Shown here piece by piece: positions 1-6,667 of a DNA stretch of 7,385 bases. The stretch is from an uncultured Verrucomicrobiota bacterium (lineage in GTDB: Bacteria; Verrucomicrobiota; Verrucomicrobiia; Limisphaerales; UBA1096), in assembly GCA_913045395.1 (NCBI GenBank), contig CAJWPV010000063.1:1-7385 (forward strand), read 5' to 3'. The notes beneath the pieces were generated by a model, which worked only from the letters and a program-made list of their open reading frames with translations, was not told the DNA's origin and made no database searches. The translations under genes and the position numbers were made by a program. Position 1 is the stretch's first letter, and every line of letters starts with the position of its first letter.

Positions 1-1088
1 ACGACATCGTCGAGCACGACGAAATCGACCGCCGGCCCTGGGTCGGTGAAGTTTGCCTCCACGTCGAGGTCGAGCTTGGACACGCTGCGTAACGCCCGTT
101 CCAGGAATGAGTTGCCCCGGGTGACCAGCAGCGCGCGGGTATTGCGCCGGGCGAGGCTGAGTACCGAGGCGGTGTTGTCCACGGCGAGCGCGTCGCTACT
201 TTTGAGCTGCAACCGGAAGACGCCGTTGGTGTTCTGGCTAGCGACGAAAACGAGCGACGCCGTGTTGGTCGCACCGACGCGCACACGCCGGTTGCCGACA
301 AGCCGCTCACCAAAAAACAGCGAGACGTCGCTCGAGAGCGAATTGGTCGAGGTGTTGGCGACAGTCGCGAAAATCGCCTGTTGCCCGGCCTGCTCCGGAT
401 GCGGCCGCACCTCAAGCGACACGATGCCAAGATTGTCGCCGCCCTCGCCCACTCGATGGTATACTAGGTTGAGATCCTGTAGCTCGAATTCATCCAAGTC
501 CGGCGAGGCACCGTCACTGAACAGGTGCACCTCGCTCCTGGCACGGTTACGTGTTAGGTTTTGGGCGAGCTTGACCGCATCCAGCAGATGGGTCGGCGAG
601 TCGGTCGCCCGCGCTTGGCCAAGCACCGAGCGCAGCGCTGCCTTGGCACTGGTCGGCGACTGGCGAACCTCGGTCACCGCGCCGGCCAGCAGCAAAACCA
701 TGCGGTCTCTGTCGTGCATTGAGTCGATAAGCTTGGCCGCCTCGGCCTTCGCCTGGGCAAGCCTACTGGGCGGAACATCGGTCGCCTGCATCGACGCCGA
801 CACGTCGAGAATGGCGACGATGAAGCGGCTGCCCTCAAGTTTGCCGGCAAAGTACGGGCGGGTTAGCGCGAAAACGGCCAACGCCAGCAGGATGAGCTGG
901 ATGACCAGCAGCCAGTTGTGCCGTAGTTTCTGGAACGGCGAACTGGCCTGAGTCTCGTTGAGAAAGCGCTGCCAAAGAACCGTGCTCGAAACCAGCCGGG
1001 CCACCCGCCGGCGCTTGAGTAGATAAAAGACAACGACGACCGGCAGCGTGGCGGCGAACATGAGTGCCTCGGGCGTGAGAAAATTCAT
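1..1088 (-). CDS. BatA-like membrane protein with von Willebrand A domain (3' end beyond window)
   Basis: The frame is open from an ATG at 1088 to the left edge: 362 codons are visible and no stop is reached, so the C-terminus is missing. Residues 11-24 and 59-75 form two hydrophobic helices with a basic loop (KRRR) between them, the layout of the BatA/aerotolerance-regulator N-terminal domain. A VWA domain follows from about residue 88, with the MIDAS metal site DVSAS at 95-99 and a further acidic motif FSDG at 190-193. Residues about 220-310 look like a beta-rich Ig-like segment, and a new domain begins near 318. The domain order matches large VWA proteins encoded beside DUF58 and MoxR genes. 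In that family they are membrane-anchored, metal-dependent binding proteins thought to act in envelope stress or metal-centre assembly; the exact role here is unknown. The ATG overlaps the DUF58 stop as ATGA, which indicates translational coupling. Confidence 0.9.
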   Translation of the reverse strand, partial: MNFLTPEALMFAATLPVVVVFYLLKRRRVARLVSSTVLWQRFLNETQASSPFQKLRHNWLLVIQLILLALAVFALTRPYFAGKLEGSRFIVAILDVSASMQATDVPPSRLAQAKAEAAKLIDSMHDRDRMVLLLAGAVTEVRQSPTSAKAALRSVLGQARATDSPTHLLDAVKLAQNLTRNRARSEVHLFSDGASPDLDEFELQDLNLVYHRVGEGGDNLGIVSLEVRPHPEQAGQQAIFATVANTSTNSLSSDVSLFFGERLVGNRRVRVGATNTASLVFVASQNTNGVFRLQLKSSDALAVDNTASVLSLARRNTRALLVTRGNSFLERALRSVSKLDLDVEANFTDPGPAVDFVVLDDV

Positions 1089-1978
1089 CGCCACATGCCC
1101 CCGGTCCGCATGGCCTTGAGCAGCAGGTCGTCGATCAGCGTGTCGGAGCGCGACAACTGGTAGCAAATGCCCCGGGCGCGACAAAACTCCTGCAGCCGCT
1201 GGCAGTAGTTCTGCACCGTGGCCCGGTACGTCTTGAGCCGGTATTTGCCGAACGTCACCTCCTGCTCGGCGCCGGTCTCGGAGTCGATCACTTTCAAGTC
1301 GCCGTAGGTCGACGGCTCGAGTTCCTCCGGCGAGAGGATTTGCACGGCGTGAATTTCCGAGCCGCGATGGGCCAACGCCTTGATTCCCTCCTCGTAACCG
1401 GCAGGGTCGAGAAAATCGCTGAGGATGACCGACACACCGGGCGCGCGGTGCTTCATAGCGCCACGCCGGAGCGCCTGGTTCAAGTCCGCCGTTCCGGCGA
1501 CCTTGAGCTTGGCCAGGTTTTCAAAAAAACGGATCGACGATTTGCGGCCGCGAACCTGCCGTAACTCGCCGGCCAGGCTCACTTGATCGTCGCCCAGCGG
1601 AAATGGCTCGACAGTGACGCGGTCGAACCCACACAACGCCACGTAGCCCACGGCAGCAGTGACCTGGCGGGCGAAATCGAACTTGGACACCTGGCCAAAC
1701 GACATCGACTCGCTGGCATCGAGAAAAATGGTGACTGGAAGCTCGCGTTCCTCCTCGTAAAGCTTGAGGAAGAGCCGGTCGAGCCGGCCGTAGATGTTCC
1801 AGTCAATCCGGCGCAGGTCATCCCCAGGGACGTAGTTGCGGTAATCGGCGAACTCGACTGACTGGCCCCGGGCTCCACTGCGGCGCTCCCCCTTCGCCGT
1901 GCTCTTCGAACGACGGCGAGCCAGGAGCTGCAACTGCTCCAAACGCTTCAGTAAATGAGGGGAAATCAACGCCGCCAT
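1085..1978 (-). CDS. DUF58 family protein
   Basis: This 297-residue soluble protein has the DUF58 signature at about residues 42-60 (EFADYRNYVPGDDLRRIDW). A VWA-like Rossmann core follows, with a MIDAS-type DASES at 87-91, a second strand ending in LSDF at 186-189, and a C-terminal helix pair. Length is normal for the family. DUF58 proteins are usually encoded next to MoxR AAA ATPases and BatA-like VWA proteins. Here the VWA gene follows with a 4-base ATGA overlap, but the gene upstream is der, not moxR. The reading frame extends to a GTG at 1984 (adding two residues, VV or MV). I chose the ATG at 1978 because the conserved sequence starts shortly after it, although neither start has a clear Shine-Dalgarno sequence. 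Molecular function is not known; a chaperone or scaffold role with MoxR is the usual inference. Confidence 0.92.
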   Translation of the reverse strand: MAALISPHLLKRLEQLQLLARRRSKSTAKGERRSGARGQSVEFADYRNYVPGDDLRRIDWNIYGRLDRLFLKLYEEERELPVTIFLDASESMSFGQVSKFDFARQVTAAVGYVALCGFDRVTVEPFPLGDDQVSLAGELRQVRGRKSSIRFFENLAKLKVAGTADLNQALRRGAMKHRAPGVSVILSDFLDPAGYEEGIKALAHRGSEIHAVQILSPEELEPSTYGDLKVIDSETGAEQEVTFGKYRLKTYRATVQNYCQRLQEFCRARGICYQLSRSDTLIDDLLLKAMRTGGMWR

Positions 1979-2007
1979 GACCACGGGACCAACCGGGGCG
2001 GATGCTC

Positions 2008-2036
2008 ACCATAGACACCCAAAATGGCAAGACCAA
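2008..2036 (-). promoter_or_regulatory. Possible sigma-70-type promoter for the DUF58-VWA pair
   Basis: Read on the minus strand, TTGGTC (2036-2031) and TATGGT (2013-2008) are separated by exactly 17 bases. They match the -35 and -10 consensus at 3 and 4 of 6 positions. Transcription would start about 23 bases before the ATG at 1978. The 184-base gap behind der is a sensible place for a promoter. The match is weak and sigma specificity in this organism is unknown. Confidence 0.25.
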
Positions 2037-2134
2037 GCGGCGACAAGAATCACAGTTTGAAGGCGCACCGGGAGGGCCACTCCTGCGATTCGGTCACGTG
2101 AACATCCCAATTGTCGCGAGTGGCAAATTTCTGC

Positions 2135-2152
2135 AGCGCTTGGCCAAGCGCT
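2135..2152. repeat. Perfect 18-bp palindrome behind der
   Basis: AGCGCTTGGCCAAGCGCT is fully self-complementary over 18 bases and lies 10 bases after the der stop codon. As RNA it could fold into a 7-bp stem with a GGCC loop. An outer GCAAA/TTTGC pair lies on either side (around 2122-2126 and 2155-2159). No run of U follows it in the der direction, so a classical intrinsic terminator is not supported. The core TTGGCCAA recurs elsewhere in the window. It could be a protein-binding site, a dispersed repeat of the HIP1 or REP kind, or a transcript-end hairpin. Confidence 0.6.
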
Positions 2153-2162
2153 AGTTTGCGCT

Positions 2163-3770
2163 TCAACGTTTCTTTGCCTTTTTGGCGGGGCGTTTTATTG
2201 TGCGCCCGATCCCTTTTCGGGCTGCTTTTTTCTTCGCGTCCTTTTTGCGCTTGGTCTTGTCACGCAATTTTTGGATTTCGCGCTTGGTGACCTTTTTGCT
2301 GGTCTTGCTCTTTTTGGTCACCGTGCGACGGATCGGCTCGATGCTTTTCGGACGCGGCTTGACCACGAGCCGGATGTGGCATCCCTCGAACCCGAACGAC
2401 TTGCGTAGCACGCCGATGAGATAGCGCGAGTAGTTATCGCTCATCAACTCCTTGCGGTTGACAAAGAGCAGAAATGTCGGCGGCCTCGACTTGACCTGCG
2501 TAGCGTAAAAGAGCTTGAGCCTATGGCCCTTGGAACTGGGCGCCGAATTGCGCTCCAGCGCTGCCTGCAGCGAGCGGTTCAACAAACTTGTCGGTGTGGT
2601 TTTTTGGAGTTGCGAGCTAACGTAGCGGATGGCCTCGAGCAGGCGATCCAGTTGGAAACCTTCAACTGCAGACGTGAAAATCACCGGCGCGTAGTCGATG
2701 AAAAACAGGTTGGACTTCACCCACTTGCCAAACTCCTTGTACATCAGCTCCTCCTGTTTTTTGCGGCTGAGCTTGCGGCCTCCCTGCGCGACGGTTTTTT
2801 TAGCCTCGCGCTTTTGGGCCTTCTCCAGTCCGGCCTGGAAAAGATCCCACTTGTTGACGACGATGACACAGGCGCAACCGGCCTCGGTGATGCGATCGCA
2901 GATTTTTTTGTCCTGCTCGGTGACACCCTCGGCGGCGTCCATCACCAGTACCGCCAAGTCGCACCGCTCGATGGCTTTGTCAGCACTGTTGACGCTGAAA
3001 AACTCCACCGCGTCCTTGATACGCCGCCGTTTGCGGATGCCAGCCGTGTCAATGAGGTTGTAGCTCTGCCGTACGCCGTCGGTCACGACATCAAACGGTA
3101 CATCGATGGCGTCGCGGGTGGTTCCGGAAATCTCGGTGACAATGACCCGCTGCGACCGGGTGAGTGCGTTGATGATCGACGACTTGCCGACGTTGGGCCG
3201 GCCGACGATGGCGATGTTCAACGGCGACTCCCCATCGGCTTGCTCCTCCGGCCTGACCAAGTGCTGCGGTAACCGGCTCACCGCTTGGCCAATGGGGATA
3301 TCAATGCCCCGCGCATGCAACGCGCTGACCGGGAAAACATGCTCAAAGCCAAGCTCGGCAAACTCACCGACGCCCCGCTCATGAGCAGCGGTGTCTACCT
3401 TGTTAACCATCACGAATACCGGCCTGCCGGCTTCGCGGAGCATCCCGGCGACCTCGAGATCCATCGGCACGACGCCTTCCTGCACGCTGACGACGAACAA
3501 AATCACACCCACATCATCGAGCGCGACTTGCACCTGGGTGACGATTTCCCGGGCAAAGTCATCGCCACCCCGCTCGCCCTTGAGCAACCCAATGCCACCG
3601 GTGTCCACCAGCGTGAACGGATGCCCGTGCCACTCGACCTCGGCGCTGAGCCGGTCGCGCGTAACGCCGGGACGATCGTGCACAATGGCAATCCGCTTGC
3701 GCGCAATACAATTGAACAGGGCCGACTTCCCGACATTGGGCCGACCAACGATGGCTACCACTCCTGGCAC
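2163..3770 (-). CDS. der: GTPase Der (EngA), 50S ribosome assembly
   Basis: Der is a tandem GTPase that helps mature the large ribosomal subunit. Counting from the GTG at 3770 (535 residues), the first G domain has GRPNVGKS at 9-16, DTGG at 56-59 and NKVD at 123-126. The second has GRPNVGKS at 190-197, SGTTRD at 215-220, DTAG at 241-244 and NKWD at 306-309. A KH-like domain covers about 395-475. Two features are unusual: a basic insertion at about 314-345 after NKWD, and a 55-residue tail (481-535) in which 29 residues are Lys or Arg. Family members are commonly around 440-490 residues. The frame stays open upstream to a TTG at 3956, but those 62 residues match no Der feature. The GTG gives the normal short lead-in (PGVVAIVGRP), so I prefer it; it has no clear Shine-Dalgarno sequence. 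Confidence 0.95.
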   Translation of the reverse strand: MPGVVAIVGRPNVGKSALFNCIARKRIAIVHDRPGVTRDRLSAEVEWHGHPFTLVDTGGIGLLKGERGGDDFAREIVTQVQVALDDVGVILFVVSVQEGVVPMDLEVAGMLREAGRPVFVMVNKVDTAAHERGVGEFAELGFEHVFPVSALHARGIDIPIGQAVSRLPQHLVRPEEQADGESPLNIAIVGRPNVGKSSIINALTRSQRVIVTEISGTTRDAIDVPFDVVTDGVRQSYNLIDTAGIRKRRRIKDAVEFFSVNSADKAIERCDLAVLVMDAAEGVTEQDKKICDRITEAGCACVIVVNKWDLFQAGLEKAQKREAKKTVAQGGRKLSRKKQEELMYKEFGKWVKSNLFFIDYAPVIFTSAVEGFQLDRLLEAIRYVSSQLQKTTPTSLLNRSLQAALERNSAPSSKGHRLKLFYATQVKSRPPTFLLFVNRKELMSDNYSRYLIGVLRKSFGFEGCHIRLVVKPRPKSIEPIRRTVTKKSKTSKKVTKREIQKLRDKTKRKKDAKKKAARKGIGRTIKRPAKKAKKR

Positions 3771-4039
3771 GGCGCTGTTGTACTGGGTTCGCGGCGGGAG
3801 AGCGAGACGGCGGTTTTTTCTAAATCGCCAACCGGCTGGTTTCCTGAATAATGAGGGTCCCGGATGAATCTCGCCGAGCGGACCAAAATCACCTTCAAAC
3901 TCGAGCAGCGCCGGGCTGATCGCCCACTTGGCCATCCTCTTGATCCCGATCATCAAACAGACCCGCGAACCCCATCACACCCAGGCAGCTGACCGAGAAA
4001 CTCAAGCAAGTAAGGCAAGTGCTTGGCCAAGCGGTGGTG
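3771..4039. other. Gap between glycosylase stop and der start, no convincing gene
   Basis: These 269 bases lie between the glycosylase TAA and the preferred der start. The der frame runs open through 3771-3956 but shows no recognisable domain. A 26-codon frame (ATG at 3975, TGA at 3897-3895, minus strand) encodes an acidic peptide with no visible ribosome binding site. At the upstream end lies the 12-bp palindrome 4021-4032. I found no promoter with acceptable boxes and spacing. The stretch may be the der leader, or the N-terminal part of a longer Der. Confidence 0.5.
4021..4032. repeat. 12-bp palindrome behind the glycosylase gene
   Basis: GCTTGGCCAAGC is a perfect palindrome starting 7 bases past the glycosylase TAA. 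It has the same core as the 18-mer behind der (2135-2152) and an identical 12-mer inside the VWA gene (613-624). Placement at a gene end repeats the pattern seen at der. No T-tract follows. Confidence 0.55.
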
Positions 4040-4666
4040 TTACGGCGTCGCAGTGTCGGCGGTGCGCCAGAGGTACCAGGCAGCGACGGTGCGGTGCGGT
4101 GCCCAGCATTCGCCGGCGGTGAGGAGTTCCTTCGGCTTAGGCAGGCCGGCCAGTCGCTTGGCCAAGGCAAAGCCTTTTTGAATGCCGTAGTCAGTAGCCG
4201 GCAACACATCCGGACGCCCGAGCCGGAAAATCAGCATCATCTCCACCGTCCAGCGGCCGACGCCCTTAATGGAGGTCAGGCTATCTATCAACTCGTCATC
4301 ACTCATGCGATTGGCCTGACGCGAGTCGGGCACGATGCCGTCTTTGGCCGCTTGGGCGATGTTGCGGATGTAACCGGCCTTTTGGTTGGAGAGCCCGACG
4401 CCGCGCAGATGCTCGAACGGCTTCCGCAGCACCCTCTCCGGCTCGGGGAATTTTCTGCCAGGGAACAGGTCGATGAAACGGCCAAAGATGATCGCCGCCA
4501 CTTTGCCAGTGAGTTGCTGGTACACAATCGAACGAACGAGTGACGCGTAAATTGTACGGCTTTTGTCCGGTACCAAGTCGCAGGCACCGATACAGCGAAT
4601 GACCCTGGCTAGGTCGGGGTCGACTTTTTTGATATGCCGAATGGCTTTCGCTGCGTCCACGGCCAA
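4040..4666 (-). CDS. DNA-3-methyladenine glycosylase II (AlkA/Mag type)
   Basis: This enzyme would remove alkylated purines such as 3-methyladenine from DNA to start base excision repair. The 208 residues form a helix-hairpin-helix glycosylase domain only: SLVRSIVYQQLTGKVA at 42-57 is the typical first core helix, the hairpin is at about 131-145 with IKGVGRWTVEM, and the catalytic aspartate is D159 in PATDYGIQKG. The four cysteines of an EndoIII/MutY iron-sulfur cluster are absent. It lacks the N-terminal TATA-box-like domain of E. coli AlkA and so resembles the shorter Mag1-like branch. The start is uncertain: the longest frame begins with TTG at 4666, and a GTG at 4660 is an alternative. 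An AGGG near 4685 is the only ribosome-binding candidate and lies rather far away. It starts 9 bases after the cytochrome gene, so it is probably cotranscribed with it. Confidence 0.92.
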   Translation of the reverse strand: MAVDAAKAIRHIKKVDPDLARVIRCIGACDLVPDKSRTIYASLVRSIVYQQLTGKVAAIIFGRFIDLFPGRKFPEPERVLRKPFEHLRGVGLSNQKAGYIRNIAQAAKDGIVPDSRQANRMSDDELIDSLTSIKGVGRWTVEMMLIFRLGRPDVLPATDYGIQKGFALAKRLAGLPKPKELLTAGECWAPHRTVAAWYLWRTADTATP

Positions 4667-4674
4667 GCGCTTGG
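4663..4674. repeat. 12-bp palindrome at the cytochrome/glycosylase junction
   Basis: CCAAGCGCTTGG is a perfect palindrome made of the same half-sites as the TTGGCCAA elements but joined in the opposite order. It begins one base after the cytochrome stop (4678-4676) and covers the TTG that starts the longest glycosylase frame. Folded in mRNA it could affect translation of the glycosylase, which is inference. Confidence 0.45.
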
Positions 4675-4675
4675 T

Positions 4676-6667
4676 TCAGTGTCCCTGATCGGCAGTCGAC
4701 GGCTCGTAGTAGTCGCCGCGGAGCCAGTCGGCGATCAGACCGATCTTGTTGTCAGTCAAGATCTTCTTCACGCCGAATGCCGGCATGCGGTCGTTGTTCT
4801 CGGGATAGAATTTTTCGTGATCCGGATTTTTCACAAAGTCGATGATCCATTGGCGCGAACCGTAGCCGGTGAGATCGGGGCCGTCGGCATCGGGATCCGG
4901 CTCGCCGAACGCATGGCAGTCGATGCAGCCGATATCGTCCTCTAGATAGGCAATGCCCTGCTTGATTAACGCCACGCCGGTTTGGTCGGCCGCGACCTGG
5001 CTGGGCAGCTTGGCCTCGGCAGAGAGCGCCACGGCGATAGCGTCGAGCATTTCGCGTTCATCGGCAGCGTACTTGCGGACTTTGCGGTCGAGGAATTTTT
5101 TGTACATTGCACCGTCCCTGTGCGCAGTGCCGCCAAAATAACGGGCGCTGATGTAATTGTCCGGGTCAAGCAAATCACGAATCCATTGACGTGTGGCGAA
5201 ATCTTTCAGGTCCGGTGCGCTCTGTTTTTCCTGGAGCTGGATACTGGCAATCACATCGAACAGTCCTTCGGTCTTTTCGTCCAAAACCGACTGCACCGTC
5301 TGCCATTCGTTTGTCGCGGACTTTCGTGCCAGCCACCCGGGATGCACGGCATCTCCGGAGGCAAACCGGCTAAACATAGTGGTGCGGCTTTGCAGCTTGG
5401 CCAACGTACCAGCCTTTGGCAACTCAACCCCCAGACCATCATGGCCGTCGTAGCGATGGCAGCTCGCGCAATGCTGCGCGAACAGCCGTGCGCCCTGCGT
5501 TTTCGGATCGTCCTTGAGTAGCGACAATGCGGTGGTCTCGATACCCCTGGCCTTGGCCAAGGCGGTCACGCGATCGGCATCCCGGGTGTCAGCAAGCACG
5601 CCCCTGAGATACGTGGCACTGTTCGGCCCGGTGACATCCTCCTGCTTGGCCAGGTACGTAAGTGCGCCGGCGCCACCGAGGAACACAAAAATAATGCCGA
5701 TGTTGAACACGTGCCCGAGCTTCCAGCGGCCGATGAACGGCATCAGGCAAATCAGTCCGACGGCTATCCCCGGGATGTAAATGGCACCCCAGACCTCGTT
5801 CTCTCCAGCGAAAAACGGCAGCTTGAGGAATTGGAATAGGAACAGGAAATACCAGTCCGGCCGCGCGGCGGAAAACGGCTCGGACGGGTCGGCCGGCGAA
5901 CCCAAATGCGCGCCGTGCGCCGAGAATACCACCACCATCACCACCACCATCACCGCGAGACATGCCACGATATCCTTGAAAACCTGATCTGGCCAAAAGT
6001 AGGCGTCGCGCTTGCGCTTCGGTTCGGCCGGCGTGATGCCGTGACGGCGGAACAGATAGATGTGCCCGACGATCAGCAGCACCAGCAGGCCTGGCAACAC
6101 GCCGGCGTGCAGCGCAAAAAAACGCGTCAAAGTGTGATGCCCGTACTCGGTGCCGCCGATCACGAGCTTTTGCATCTCTGGCCCAATGAACGGAACCAAG
6201 TTGATCAGGTTGGTGGCGACCTTGGTGGCCCAAAAACCCTTTTGATCCCACGGCAACAGGTAACCGGTCAGCGACAGGGCCAGCACCAGCAGCAGCAGCA
6301 GGACGCCGAACCAGTAGTTCACCTCGCGCGGCGCCTTGTACGCGCCATCGATCACGACCTGCATCAGGTGCAGAAGCAGCAGCACCGGCATGAACTGCGC
6401 CGTCCAGTGGTGGATACCACGCAACAGCCAACCGCCGCTCATCTCGTTTTGGATGTAGTTGACCGACTCCCATGCGTCGCCGGAGCTGGCGCTGTAGCCC
6501 ATCCACAAAAACACGCCGGTGATAAACTGCACGAACAGCGTGAACGTCAGCGTACTCCCCCAGACGTAGCGCCATCGCGAGCCGCCGGGGATGTTCTCGA
6601 ACAACGCCTCGCGGGTCAGGCTGCGAATCCCGGTGCGATGATCAAGCCAGTCCAGCAGCGATTTCAT
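4676..6667 (-). CDS. Cytochrome b (b6/subunit IV fusion) with two C-terminal cytochrome c domains
   Basis: This 663-residue protein is the membrane core of a bc-type quinol oxidase. Residues 1-210 are the b6-like part, with haem ligands H86/H100 and H187/H202. The 14-residue spacing of the second pair is the b6-like, not mitochondrial, pattern. Residues 225-340 are the subunit-IV-like part, with the Qo motif P270-D-W-Y273. No cysteine occurs near residue 35, where b6 proteins bind the extra haem ci. The tail carries two c-type sites, CASCH (400-404) and CIDCH (581-585), on the side expected for the periplasm. The distal methionine of the second is probably M628 (RMPAFG). For the first, M521 is likely by comparison of repeated segments (RQWIRD 493-498, RQWIID 605-610). 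The tail probably substitutes for cytochrome c1/f. The ATG overlaps the Rieske stop as ATGA. Identification is firm; the electron acceptor is unknown. Confidence 0.95.
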   Translation of the reverse strand: MKSLLDWLDHRTGIRSLTREALFENIPGGSRWRYVWGSTLTFTLFVQFITGVFLWMGYSASSGDAWESVNYIQNEMSGGWLLRGIHHWTAQFMPVLLLLHLMQVVIDGAYKAPREVNYWFGVLLLLLVLALSLTGYLLPWDQKGFWATKVATNLINLVPFIGPEMQKLVIGGTEYGHHTLTRFFALHAGVLPGLLVLLIVGHIYLFRRHGITPAEPKRKRDAYFWPDQVFKDIVACLAVMVVVMVVVFSAHGAHLGSPADPSEPFSAARPDWYFLFLFQFLKLPFFAGENEVWGAIYIPGIAVGLICLMPFIGRWKLGHVFNIGIIFVFLGGAGALTYLAKQEDVTGPNSATYLRGVLADTRDADRVTALAKARGIETTALSLLKDDPKTQGARLFAQHCASCHRYDGHDGLGVELPKAGTLAKLQSRTTMFSRFASGDAVHPGWLARKSATNEWQTVQSVLDEKTEGLFDVIASIQLQEKQSAPDLKDFATRQWIRDLLDPDNYISARYFGGTAHRDGAMYKKFLDRKVRKYAADEREMLDAIAVALSAEAKLPSQVAADQTGVALIKQGIAYLEDDIGCIDCHAFGEPDPDADGPDLTGYGSRQWIIDFVKNPDHEKFYPENNDRMPAFGVKKILTDNKIGLIADWLRGDYYEPSTADQGH

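Noticed and set aside
46..951. Plus-strand open frame of 301 codons
   Set aside because: It is antisense to the BatA/VWA gene, whose minus-strand frame has a clear MIDAS and two membrane helices. The plus-strand translation is Ser/Arg-rich and domainless.
2135..2152. Intrinsic terminator for der
   Set aside because: The hairpin is possible, but the bases following it on the minus strand (GCAGAAATTTGCC) are not a U-tract, so only a palindrome is reported.
2795..2909. Runs of seven A on the minus strand in der (2801-2795, 2909-2903) as programmed frameshift sites
   Set aside because: They fall in ordinary Lys-Lys codons. The downstream frame continues normally to a full KH domain, and no alternative product is evident.
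3895..3975. Minus-strand 26-codon acidic peptide between glycosylase and der
   Set aside because: There is no ribosome binding site or recognisable family, and the length is within chance expectation.
5589..6575. Minus-strand frame of 328 codons overlapping cytochrome b
   Set aside because: It is the +1-type shadow of cytochrome b with Arg/Ala-rich composition and no domain; the true frame has all haem ligands.
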